This document shows, piece by piece, positions 15,963 to 24,252 of a stretch of DNA of 64,000 nucleotides. Each line of letters begins with the position of its first letter. Positions within the stretch are counted from its first letter, which is position 1. The stretch comes from JAKVAV01 sp047633195 (GTDB lineage Bacteria > Bacteroidota > Bacteroidia > Flavobacteriales_D > Cryomorphaceae), in contig JBLIEU010000001.1 in assembly GCA_047633195.1 (NCBI GenBank), positions 102,963 through 166,962 of the forward strand, in the 5' to 3' direction. The notes beneath the pieces are model-generated. The model searched no databases and was not told the DNA's origin. It worked only from the letters and a program-made list of their open reading frames with translations. The translations under genes and the position numbers were made by a program.

Positions 15963-18071
15963 TTAAGCTTCTACTGATTTACCTTTTACTTTGGCTATGA
16001 CTGCCTCTGCCACGTTCTTCGGTGCTTCCTGAAAGTGAGAGAATTCCATTGTAGACGTTGCACGTCCAGAAGAAATTGTTCTCAATTGGGTTACATACCC
16101 AAACATTTCCGAAAGTGGCACTTTTGCCTTTATTACTTTTGCTCCAGCCCTATCACCCATGCCTTCCATGATTCCGCGACGGCGATTTAAGTCACCTACC
16201 ACATCACCCATATTTTCTTCGGGCGTTAGCACTTCTAATTTCATTATAGGTTCGAGTAAAATCGGATTAGCTGTTGGAACCGCTGTGCGGAAAGCCAATT
16301 TAGCTGCCAATTCGAAAGACAATTGATCTGAATCCACAGCGTGGAAAGACCCATCTTTCAAAGTCACCTTTAGCGAGTCCATAGGGAATCCCGCCAAGAC
16401 ACCATTGACCATTGCCTCTTTAAACCCTTTCTCGATAGATGGAATAAATTCCTTTGGAACGTTACCACCTTTGATCGCGTTTACGAAGATTAAACCAGGA
16501 TTTTCATTGTCTCCAGGCTCGATAGTAATCACAATGTCAGCGAATTTACCACGTCCTCCAGTTTGCTTTTTGTATATCTCACGGTGATCGACCGTACCGT
16601 TGATCGCTTCTTTATAAGATACCTGCGGAGCACCTTGGTTGACTTCTACTTTAAACTCACGACGGAGACGATCCATGATGATATCCAAATGAAGCTCACC
16701 CATACCGCTAATTACAGTCTGACCTGTATCCTCATCAGTTTTAACAACAAATGTTGGATCCTCCTCAGTGAGTTTACCAAGAGCAACACCAAGCCTATCA
16801 ATATCTGCCTGGGTTTTAGGCTCTATAGCCAATCCAATTACTGGATCTGGAAAGTCCATAGACTCCAAAACGATTGGGTGCTTTTCGTCACAAAGTGTAT
16901 CACCCGTCTTGATGTCTTTAAAACCCACCAAAGCTCCGATGTCACCTGCTCCAAGAGAATCAATTTGATTCTGCTTATTCGAGTGCATCTGGAATATTCT
17001 AGAAATACGTTCTTTTCTTCCTGTCCGTGTGTTCAACACATATGAACCTGAAGGCAAAATTCCTGAGTATGCGCGAGTGAAACAAAGACGACCCACGAAT
17101 GGATCTGTGGCAATTTTAAATGCCAAACCAGCAAATGGCTGATCGTACGATGGCTTTCTAGAGTCGGGCTCTCCTGTATCTGGGTTGGTCCCATCAATTG
17201 CTTCAATGTCAGTAGGCGCCGGAAGAATTTCCATCACCATTCCCAACATTGCCTGTACTCCTTTATTCTTAAACGCCGAACCGCACATCATTGGCACTAC
17301 CTTACCAGCGATAGTCGCCTCACGAAGTGCTGCAAGTATTTCCTTTTCAGTTAGTGATGCAGAGTCTTCGAAGTACTTCTCCATTAAAGTATCATCGAAT
17401 TCGGCAACAGCTTCGAGAAGCTTTTCTCTCTGCTCAGTAGCTTCTTCAATTAGGTGTTCAGGAATGTCTATCTCTTCGAAAGTCATACCCATGTCATCTT
17501 CGTTCCAGACAATTCCGCGGAAGTTGATCAAATCAACCACACCTTTAAAATTATCTTCTGAACCTATTGGAATCTGAAGAGGAAGTGCATGACTTCCCAA
17601 CATGTCTCTTACTTGTTGGCAAACATTCAAAAAGTCAGCGCCCTGACGGTCCATTTTATTAACGAAACCGATCCGTGGGACATTGTAGTTATTTGCCAAT
17701 CGCCAGTTTGTTTCTGACTGAGGCTCTACACCATCTACAGCGCTAAACAAGAATACCAATCCATCAAGGACACGCAATGACCTATTCACTTCGACAGTAA
17801 AGTCAACGTGACCAGGGGTGTCAATAATATTTACGTGATATTCCTTGCCTCGGTGATCCCATTTGAGAGTGGTAGCGGCGGAAGTAATCGTGATACCACG
17901 TTCCTGCTCTTGCTCCATCCAATCCATCGTCGCCGCACCATCGTGCACTTCTCCTATCTTGTGACTCACCCCACCGTAATACAAAATACGTTCGGTAGTT
18001 GTCGTCTTACCCGCATCAATATGGGCAGCGATTCCGATGTTTCTTGTTAACGATAAATCTCTTTTAGCCAT
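15963..18071 (-). CDS. fusA: elongation factor G
   Basis: Translocase GTPase, 702 residues. The G domain has GIAAHIDAGKTTTTERILYYGG (P-loop), RGITITSAATT, NIIDTPGHVDFTVEV and VNKMDRQGAD. Domains II-V follow, with GMGELHLDIIMDRLRREFKVEV and the C-terminal EPIMKLEVLTPEENMGDVVGDLNRRRG. Length is that of a canonical EF-G1. It follows rpsG after 32 bases in the str-type cluster. Confidence 0.98.
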   Translation of the reverse strand: MAKRDLSLTRNIGIAAHIDAGKTTTTERILYYGGVSHKIGEVHDGAATMDWMEQEQERGITITSAATTLKWDHRGKEYHVNIIDTPGHVDFTVEVNRSLRVLDGLVFLFSAVDGVEPQSETNWRLANNYNVPRIGFVNKMDRQGADFLNVCQQVRDMLGSHALPLQIPIGSEDNFKGVVDLINFRGIVWNEDDMGMTFEEIDIPEHLIEEATEQREKLLEAVAEFDDTLMEKYFEDSASLTEKEILAALREATIAGKVVPMMCGSAFKNKGVQAMLGMVMEILPAPTDIEAIDGTNPDTGEPDSRKPSYDQPFAGLAFKIATDPFVGRLCFTRAYSGILPSGSYVLNTRTGRKERISRIFQMHSNKQNQIDSLGAGDIGALVGFKDIKTGDTLCDEKHPIVLESMDFPDPVIGLAIEPKTQADIDRLGVALGKLTEEDPTFVVKTDEDTGQTVISGMGELHLDIIMDRLRREFKVEVNQGAPQVSYKEAINGTVDHREIYKKQTGGRGKFADIVITIEPGDNENPGLIFVNAIKGGNVPKEFIPSIEKGFKEAMVNGVLAGFPMDSLKVTLKDGSFHAVDSDQLSFELAAKLAFRTAVPTANPILLEPIMKLEVLTPEENMGDVVGDLNRRRGIMEGMGDRAGAKVIKAKVPLSEMFGYVTQLRTISSGRATSTMEFSHFQEAPKNVAEAVIAKVKGKSVEA

Positions 18072-18103
18072 TATCTACTGTATTATCTGTCTTGACTATT
18101 ATT

Positions 18104-18574
18104 CTAGAACCTAAAATGAGAGAAGGCACGGTTCGCCTCAGCCATTCTATGGACATCTTCTTTTTTCTTGTAAGCGGCACCCTCTTCTTTAGCTGCAGCT
18201 ATAATCTCGTAAGCCATTCTTTCGCTCATGGTTTTCTCGTTTCTCTTACGAGAAAAACTGATTAACCACTTCATCGCCATCGATAATTTACGGCTATCTC
18301 GAATAGGCTGAGGAATTTGAAATGTAGCTCCACCTACACGGCGACTTTTCACTTCAACGGCAGGAGTAATATTAGTAATAGCTTTCTTCCAAATATTCAA
18401 ACCTTCTTCTTCTCCGCTCTTCTCATCTACGATCGCAATAGCGTCGTAAAAGATCGCATAAGCAGTATTCTTCTTACCCGCGTACATCATGTTGTTCACG
18501 AACTTGGTTACCAACACCTCGTTAAACTTCGGGTCGGGCAGAGTGATGCGTTTTTTTGCTGTCTTTCTTCTCAT
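18104..18574 (-). CDS. rpsG: 30S ribosomal protein S7
   Basis: Protein uS7, 156 residues, the head-assembly initiator. It starts MRRKTAKKRITLPDPKFNEVLVTKFVNNMMY and has KSRRVGGATFQIPQPIRDSRKLSMAMKWL. It is 12 bases after rpsL. Confidence 0.98.
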   Translation of the reverse strand: MRRKTAKKRITLPDPKFNEVLVTKFVNNMMYAGKKNTAYAIFYDAIAIVDEKSGEEEGLNIWKKAITNITPAVEVKSRRVGGATFQIPQPIRDSRKLSMAMKWLISFSRKRNEKTMSERMAYEIIAAAKEEGAAYKKKEDVHRMAEANRAFSHFRF

Positions 18575-18586
18575 GACTCAGATTCC

Positions 18587-18961
18587 CTATTTCTTAGGTC
18601 TTTTTGTTCCGTATTTAGAGCGACGTTGTGTCCTTCCATCAACACCAGCAGTATCGAGAGCTCCACGCACAATGTGATAACGAACACCAGGAAGATCTTT
18701 TACTCTTCCTCCGCGCACCAAAACAATGCTGTGCTCTTGTAAATTATGGCCTTCACCACCGATGTAGGCATTCACCTCTCTACCGTTGGTTAAACGCACA
18801 CGTGCCACTTTTCTCATGGCTGAATTTGGCTTCTTTGGTGTGGTTGTGTAAACACGAACACATACCCCTCGGCGTTGTGGACATGATGCTAAAGCTGCTG
18901 ACTTACTAGTCTTAGTTTTAGTTACTCTTCCTTTTCGTATAAGCTGCTGTATCGTTGGCAT
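18587..18961 (-). CDS. rpsL: 30S ribosomal protein S12
   Basis: Decoding-centre protein uS12, 124 residues, the first gene of the 17-kb ribosomal transcript. It has MPTIQQLIRKGR, TPKKPNSAMRKVARVRLTNG and RVKDLPGVRYHIVRGALD. The two loops where streptomycin-resistance changes usually fall (KKPNS and RVKDLPG) carry wild-type lysines. The ATG follows a ~60-base leader after the predicted promoter. Confidence 0.98.
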   Translation of the reverse strand: MPTIQQLIRKGRVTKTKTSKSAALASCPQRRGVCVRVYTTTPKKPNSAMRKVARVRLTNGREVNAYIGGEGHNLQEHSIVLVRGGRVKDLPGVRYHIVRGALDTAGVDGRTQRRSKYGTKRPKK

Positions 18962-19029
18962 ATCTTAAACCTGCTCTTAATCAGTGTATTTCGGCGCAAA
19001 GCGCTTAACCCCTAGCATAATTGGGGCTG

Positions 19030-19059
19030 CAAATGTACAAGAATAAATCAATTATACAA
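19030..19059 (-). promoter_or_regulatory. promoter of the rpsL-rplQ ribosomal operon
   Basis: On the minus strand a TTG (19059-19057) is followed by 19 bases and then TACATTTG (19037-19030), a perfect Bacteroidota -33/-7 pair (TTG-N19-TAnnTTTG). Transcription should begin near 19024, leaving a leader of ~60 bases before rpsL that contains small GC hairpins (around 18993-19003 and 19010-19027). Confidence 0.8.
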
Positions 19060-19193
19060 CAGGAGATTTGAGAGTTTTTTAAGACTTCATTAGAAATTGT
19101 TTTCAGGTCTTTTTACACCCTGATTACGAGGACTTAAAACACTGTTGTTTACAAGGATTTTAAATACAAAGATCGGTATCACAACCGAAACTG

Positions 19194-19201
19194 TACTTTT
19201 G
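19194..19201 (+). promoter_or_regulatory. -7 promoter element of the UvrD/PcrA helicase gene
   Basis: TACTTTTG matches TAnnTTTG exactly and ends 5 bases before the ATG at 19207. Transcription would start at or next to the start codon, giving a leaderless or nearly leaderless mRNA. No clear -33 TTG is seen. The element overlaps the GTG at 19201, arguing against that codon as the start. Confidence 0.6.
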
Positions 19202-19206
19202 TGTCA

Positions 19207-21531
19207 ATGGAATATTTGGATTCTTTAAATGCGGCACAAAAAGAGGCCGTAATCAATACGGAAGGACCTACAATGGTCATCGCGGGAGCGGGATCAGGCA
19301 AAACTCGGGTCCTAACCTTCAGAATAGCACACCTTATACACAAGGGAGTAGATCCGTTTAAAATCTTGGCGTTGACCTTTACCAATAAGGCAGCGAAGGA
19401 GATGAAAGAAAGGATTTCTTCCATTATCGGTTCAGGTGAAGCCAGAAATATTTGGATGGGCACCTTTCACAGTATTTTCGCGAGAATCCTGAGAGTAGAA
19501 TCTGAGAAGCTCAGCTATCCATCTAATTTTTCCATTTACGATAGTCAAGATAGTCGAAATCTATTAAAGAGCATTGTCAAGGAAATGGGCTTGGACGACA
19601 AGCTTTACAAGGCCAGCTTTGTCCAAAACAGAATTTCTGCAGCTAAAAATAACCTCATATCACCAAAGGCATACCGCGAGCACGCCGAAATCATGGGTGA
19701 CGATGAAATGGGTGGAAGACCTAAATTGGTAGACATCTATTTTGAATACAGTAAGCGGTTATTCAAATCTTCAGCGATGGACTTTGACGACCTCTTATAT
19801 AAGACCAACGTTCTTCTCCGAGATTTTCCCGATGTGCTCCATAAATACCAGCATAAGTTTAAATACTTATTGGTAGATGAGTATCAGGATACCAACTTCA
19901 GTCAATACCTTATAGTAAAGAAACTAGCAGCTCTCAATGAAAACCTTTGTGTTGTAGGCGACGACGCCCAAAGCATTTATGGTTTTCGAGGGGCCAATAT
20001 TGAGAATATTCTCAATTTCAAAAAGGACTACCCTGATTATGGCCTTTATAAATTGGAACAGAATTACCGCTCTACCAAAATAATAGTAGGCGCGGCAAAC
20101 AGCGTCATTGACAAAAACCGAGACCAGATTAAAAAGGATGTGTGGACTTCCAATGACGAAGGAGAAATCATTCGTGTCGTTCGCAATCTTTCTGACAATG
20201 AAGAAGGGTTATTTGTAGCCAATGATATTTTTCAAGAAAAGAACAATGCTCGAGTAGATAACAAGAGCTTCTCCATATTATATAGGACCAACTCTCAAAG
20301 TCGTTCTATGGAAGAGGCTTTAAGAAAACTTAATATCCCATACCGCATATTCGGAGGTCAGTCTTTTTACCAGCGGAAAGAAATCAAAGATCTTTTGGCT
20401 TACTACCGCCTTACGGCAAATCCAAACGATGAAGAATCGCTGAAGAGAGTGGTGAACTATCCAGTGAGAGGAATCGGAAAAACGACTCTAGAGAAGATAA
20501 CGATCAAAGCCAACGAGCTAGATAAAAGTATGTGGGAAATTATGACCACTTCTCTCGGTGAGCTTGATGTGAATACTGGCACCAAATCGAAGCTCGAAAA
20601 CTTCACCACAATGATGAGGAGCTTCTCTGCCCAACTGCAGTCAGAGGCTGCTGCTTCATTGGCGGAACACATCGCAAAAAGCACGGGTCTGCTTCGCGAG
20701 CTGTATGCAGATAAAACACCCGAGGGCTTAAGCAGATTCGAAAACATTCAAGAACTGTTAAACGGCATTAAGGAATTTACCGAAAGTGAACGGCCTGAAT
20801 TTGAAGAAAACAAGCCGACACTGAGTGACTTCCTCCTTGATGTTGCATTATTGACTGATGCAGATCAAAATGATGATGATAATGACAAGGTAAGCCTGAT
20901 GACTATTCATGCATCAAAAGGCTTGGAGTTTCCTTATGTCTACGTCGTGGGGATGGAAGAAAATCTATTCCCTTCTCAACTTTCGCTGAATGAACGAAGC
21001 GAACTGGAAGAGGAGAGGCGACTGTTTTATGTGGCACTTACGCGAGCTGAGATCAAGGTCACGCTAACTTACGCCATGAGTCGATATAGATACGGGAGCC
21101 TAAATTATTGCGAGCCCAGCCGATTCATCGAAGAAATCGACACCAAGTATGTAGACCTGCCAAAGGCAGAGGAAAAAAGGGCACCCTCTTCCTTCGACGA
21201 AACTCCGTGGGGAGGATTTGGCTCTTCAGGTGGAAATTCATTTGCCAAAAAGCAAAACTTTAAGCGAAAGACTGAAACCAAGCCCCAAACACCTCAGCCA
21301 ACGATCCCTAAGAACCTCAAGAAAGTAAGCCAGACAACTATCACAGCAGGGTCTACCCTAGCTCCAGGATCTGTTGTAGTGGGAACAAAAGTGGCTCATG
21401 CTAAATTTGGAAAAGGGAAGGTGGTCAATATAGAAGGGGACTCTCCAAATGAAAAAGCAACGGTTTTTTTCCCAACAGTTGGACAAAAGCAACTCCTTCT
21501 AAAATTTGCCAAGCTAGAAATCGTTGAATAG
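19207..21531 (+). CDS. UvrD/PcrA-family ATP-dependent DNA helicase
   Basis: A superfamily 1A 3'-5' helicase of 774 residues, acting in repair and replication restart. It has the N-terminal Q-motif region (LNAAQKEAVINTEGP), Walker A AGAGSGKT at ~27-34, motif Ia TFTNKAAKEM, Walker B VDEYQDTN, motif III GDDAQSIYGFRGA, motif IV QNYRS, motif V SLMTIHASKGLEFPYVYVVGME and motif VI VALTRA. The C-terminus carries the PcrA/UvrD-type tail (VAHAKFGKGKVVNIEGD) after a Pro/Thr-rich linker. The ATG at 19207 is preferred over the GTG at 19201 because the latter lies inside the promoter element. UvrD, PcrA and Rep cannot be told apart with certainty. Confidence 0.95.
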   Translation: MEYLDSLNAAQKEAVINTEGPTMVIAGAGSGKTRVLTFRIAHLIHKGVDPFKILALTFTNKAAKEMKERISSIIGSGEARNIWMGTFHSIFARILRVESEKLSYPSNFSIYDSQDSRNLLKSIVKEMGLDDKLYKASFVQNRISAAKNNLISPKAYREHAEIMGDDEMGGRPKLVDIYFEYSKRLFKSSAMDFDDLLYKTNVLLRDFPDVLHKYQHKFKYLLVDEYQDTNFSQYLIVKKLAALNENLCVVGDDAQSIYGFRGANIENILNFKKDYPDYGLYKLEQNYRSTKIIVGAANSVIDKNRDQIKKDVWTSNDEGEIIRVVRNLSDNEEGLFVANDIFQEKNNARVDNKSFSILYRTNSQSRSMEEALRKLNIPYRIFGGQSFYQRKEIKDLLAYYRLTANPNDEESLKRVVNYPVRGIGKTTLEKITIKANELDKSMWEIMTTSLGELDVNTGTKSKLENFTTMMRSFSAQLQSEAAASLAEHIAKSTGLLRELYADKTPEGLSRFENIQELLNGIKEFTESERPEFEENKPTLSDFLLDVALLTDADQNDDDNDKVSLMTIHASKGLEFPYVYVVGMEENLFPSQLSLNERSELEEERRLFYVALTRAEIKVTLTYAMSRYRYGSLNYCEPSRFIEEIDTKYVDLPKAEEKRAPSSFDETPWGGFGSSGGNSFAKKQNFKRKTETKPQTPQPTIPKNLKKVSQTTITAGSTLAPGSVVVGTKVAHAKFGKGKVVNIEGDSPNEKATVFFPTVGQKQLLLKFAKLEIVE

Positions 21532-21621
21532 ATCGAAAACTTGGTTAAAACCTTTTTAAAGAATTAATTCATCTTTACTTTGCGCAGCATTAACCGTCTC
21601 ATCTGACGAGAAAATCAGCAT

Positions 21622-22263
21622 ATGAAATTAACGTACAACAGCAAGCGTCCCGATCTGAAAATATCGGAGTACGGTCGGAGCATACATATAATGGTCGCAC
21701 ACTGTGTCTCTCTTGAGGATAAGGAGGAACGCAACAGATGTGCCAACGCCATTATCAAAACTATGGGAAACCTCTTCCCTCAACTTCGTGATGTAGAAGA
21801 CTCCACTCACAAGCTTTGGGATCACCTTCACGTAATGTCCGATTTTCAGCTGGACGTAGACTCACCTTATCCCAAACCTTCGCCTGAGTCATTTGAGTCA
21901 AAACCAAGAAAAGTTGGTTATCCAAAAAACGACATCCGCTTAGGACATTATGGAAAAACTATTGAGAAGCTACTCGATCAAGTGATCCAAATTGAAGATG
22001 AAGAAGAGCGTCAAAAGGCTACGATCAGCATGGCCAATGTAATGAAGCGCACCTATGTCGTTTGGAACCAAAACAGTGTAAAAGACGAGGTGATTGCCTC
22101 TGACTTGCAAAAGCTGTCCAATGGTAAATTGAAGTTGGAGAATCCTGAAAAAGACTTAGAATCGACCCAAAAGATAATTCAGCTTATGGGTGTCGACAAG
22201 AAGCCACCACAGCGCCAGAACCAGAGGAAAGGTCAGAAGAAACGACGCAAAAATAGAAACTAG
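21622..22263 (+). CDS. DUF4290 domain-containing protein
   Basis: A 213-residue protein of unknown function. Residues ~1-180 match the DUF4290 family known from Bacteroidota (LTYNSKRPDLKISEYGRSIHIMVAHCVS, RHELWDHLHVMSDFQLDVDSPYP-like). The last ~30 residues are basic (KKPPQRQNQRKGQKKRRKNRN). No signal peptide or membrane segment is visible, so it is probably cytoplasmic; the basic tail may bind nucleic acid. It lies 3 bases before murA, an adjacency I recall as common in this phylum, so the two are probably co-transcribed. Confidence 0.85.
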   Translation: MKLTYNSKRPDLKISEYGRSIHIMVAHCVSLEDKEERNRCANAIIKTMGNLFPQLRDVEDSTHKLWDHLHVMSDFQLDVDSPYPKPSPESFESKPRKVGYPKNDIRLGHYGKTIEKLLDQVIQIEDEEERQKATISMANVMKRTYVVWNQNSVKDEVIASDLQKLSNGKLKLENPEKDLESTQKIIQLMGVDKKPPQRQNQRKGQKKRRKNRN

Positions 22264-22266
22264 AGA

Positions 22267-23574
22267 ATGGGTGCATTTGAAATCATCGGAGGAAATAAAT
22301 TAAAAGGTGAGATTGTCCCTCAGGGAGCAAAAAACGAGATTCTTCAAATCCTTTGCGCCGTCCTACTCACCCCTGAAAGGGTAGAAATAGAAAACGTTCC
22401 TGACATTATAGATGTCAATAAATTGATTGACCTCCTCCGCGACTTAGGTGTCAAAGTAGAAAAGCTTGGAAAAGAGCATTACGCCTTTACTGCTGAAGAA
22501 GTCGATATCGAATATCTTCACACCGATAGATTTAAGAAAAAAGGTGGCGGCCTTCGTGGCTCCATTATGCTCGTAGGGCCACTCCTCGCTCGCTTCGGCA
22601 AGGGCTATATCCCTAAGCCAGGTGGAGATAAGATCGGTCGCAGAAGACTCGATACTCACTTTATAGGTTTTGAAAAATTGGGTGCTAAGTTCACCTACAA
22701 TCCTGGTGAGCAATTTTACCAAGTCGAAGCGGACAACTTGAAGGGTACTTTTCATCACATGGATGAACCTTCCGTTACTGGAACGGCCAATGTCATTATG
22801 GCCGCTTCTATGGCCAAAGGAATCACCACACTCTACAATGCAGCTTGCGAACCTTACATTCAGCAACTTTGCAAGATGCTGAATTCGATGGGAGCTAAGA
22901 TCGAAGGTGCAGGCTCCAATCGGATTACGGTTGAAGGTGTAGAGTACCTCGGTGGAACTACACACAGAGTGCTGCCCGACATGATTGAAATTGGAAGTTT
23001 CATTGGCCTCGCTGCAATGACTGGTTCTGAAATTACCATCAAGGATGTCAACTATCCGATGCTTGGGATTATTCCGGATACCTTCAAAAGGTTGGGAATC
23101 AAAATGGAATTAAGAGGAGATGACCTGCACATTCCCGCTCAAGATCATTATTCCATCGACACGTATATCGATGGATCAATTATGACGGTATCAGATCATC
23201 CATGGCCTGGATTCACTCCAGACCTTTTGAGTATCGTATTAGTTGTCGCCTCGCAGGCAAAAGGCTCAGTTTTAATTCACCAAAAGATGTTTGAAAGTAG
23301 ACTCTTTTTCGTGGATAAATTGATCGACATGGGGGCTCAAATTATCCTCTGCGATCCACACAGAGCAACCGTAATCGGATTAGACAAACAAGTAAATCTG
23401 AAAGGGATATCAATGACATCGCCCGATATTCGTGCGGGAGTTTCTCTATTGATTGCTGCACTCAGTGCTGATGGTAAAAGCACCATTCACAACATCGAAC
23501 AAATTGATCGAGGTTACCAAAATATAGATGCGAGGTTGCAAGCTCTAGGTGCAAATATCACGCGTATTGCGTAA
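22267..23574 (+). CDS. murA: UDP-N-acetylglucosamine 1-carboxyvinyltransferase, Cys-to-Asp active site
   Basis: The first committed enzyme of peptidoglycan synthesis (enolpyruvyl transfer from PEP to UDP-GlcNAc), 435 residues, EPT fold. It has GAKNE at 20-24 (catalytic Lys/Asn pair), the R97 region GGLRGSIMLVGPLLARFGKG, the loop KPGGDKIGRRRLD and WPGFTPDLL with the catalytic Asp. The loop residue equivalent to E. coli Cys115 is Asp121 (GAT at 22627-22629). In other bacteria this substitution keeps activity but removes the residue fosfomycin alkylates, so intrinsic fosfomycin insensitivity is expected. It follows the DUF4290 gene by 3 bases. Confidence 0.96.
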   Translation: MGAFEIIGGNKLKGEIVPQGAKNEILQILCAVLLTPERVEIENVPDIIDVNKLIDLLRDLGVKVEKLGKEHYAFTAEEVDIEYLHTDRFKKKGGGLRGSIMLVGPLLARFGKGYIPKPGGDKIGRRRLDTHFIGFEKLGAKFTYNPGEQFYQVEADNLKGTFHHMDEPSVTGTANVIMAASMAKGITTLYNAACEPYIQQLCKMLNSMGAKIEGAGSNRITVEGVEYLGGTTHRVLPDMIEIGSFIGLAAMTGSEITIKDVNYPMLGIIPDTFKRLGIKMELRGDDLHIPAQDHYSIDTYIDGSIMTVSDHPWPGFTPDLLSIVLVVASQAKGSVLIHQKMFESRLFFVDKLIDMGAQIILCDPHRATVIGLDKQVNLKGISMTSPDIRAGVSLLIAALSADGKSTIHNIEQIDRGYQNIDARLQALGANITRIA

Positions 23575-23614
23575 TTTGGTACGTGTTTTGAGAAAACCGA
23601 CAAAAAAAACAATC

Positions 23615-24178
23615 ATGAAATTATTGAAAGCAAGTATAGCAATCATAGGAATAACAGCTCTTACAGCTTTTAGCATCAGCTCTAATGGCCATGAAGAAAA
23701 CGCTCCAGTTGAGCAGTCAGGTGAAGTGGGCCTCAACATGGGTGACATTGCTCCAGAATTATCCTTTGAGAGTCCTGATGGAAAAATACTGAAGCTTTCA
23801 GATCTTAAAGGTCAGGTAGTCCTCATTGACTTTTGGGCTTCTTGGTGTGGCCCTTGCCGAAGAGAGAATCCAAATGTGGTAAGCGCCTATGATAAATACA
23901 AAAAGGCGAAGTTCAAGAATGCCAAAGGATTTGAAATCTTTAGCGTAAGCTTAGATAAATCCAAGGACAAATGGGTAGCTGCCATTGCGCAAGACAAGCT
24001 CGATTGGAAATACCACGTAAGCGATTTAGGTGGATGGAGTTCTAAGCCCGCTCAGATTTACAATGTGCGCAGTATCCCCCAAAGTATTCTCATTGATGAG
24101 AATGGAGTGATTATCGGAAAAGATCTAAGAGGCCAGAATTTGCATATGGCTTTGGATGAGTTGGTAGAGAGTTTCTAA
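23615..24178 (+). CDS. TlpA-like thioredoxin-fold protein, exported
   Basis: A periplasmic thiol-disulfide oxidoreductase of the TlpA/ResA type, 187 residues. The N-terminus is an uncleaved anchor or signal peptide (MKLLKASIAIIGITALTAFS). The thioredoxin domain has the redox motif WCGPC at 77-81 and a cis-proline context (VRSIPQSILID). The in-frame GTG at 23549 would overlap murA and put a basic stretch before the signal peptide, so the ATG at 23615 is chosen. Probable roles are disulfide reduction in the periplasm or cytochrome c maturation. It ends before a strong bidirectional terminator. Confidence 0.88.
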   Translation: MKLLKASIAIIGITALTAFSISSNGHEENAPVEQSGEVGLNMGDIAPELSFESPDGKILKLSDLKGQVVLIDFWASWCGPCRRENPNVVSAYDKYKKAKFKNAKGFEIFSVSLDKSKDKWVAAIAQDKLDWKYHVSDLGGWSSKPAQIYNVRSIPQSILIDENGVIIGKDLRGQNLHMALDELVESF

Positions 24179-24200
24179 AGTACCTTACAATACCTTAAAT

Positions 24201-24236
24201 AAAAAGCGCCGACTCATAAATGAGTCGGCGCTTTTT
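24201..24236. terminator. bidirectional intrinsic terminator
   Basis: A perfect 16-bp inverted repeat (AAAAAGCGCCGACTCA and complement) with a TAAA loop, having an A-run on one side and a T-run on the other. It sits between the convergent TlpA-like gene and the lipoprotein gene and can serve both strands. Confidence 0.9.
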
Positions 24237-24252
24237 ATTTGTTCAGAAAATC

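Noticed and set aside
23549..23614. Upstream GTG start for the TlpA-like gene
   Set aside because: It overlaps murA and would bury the signal peptide behind a basic stretch.
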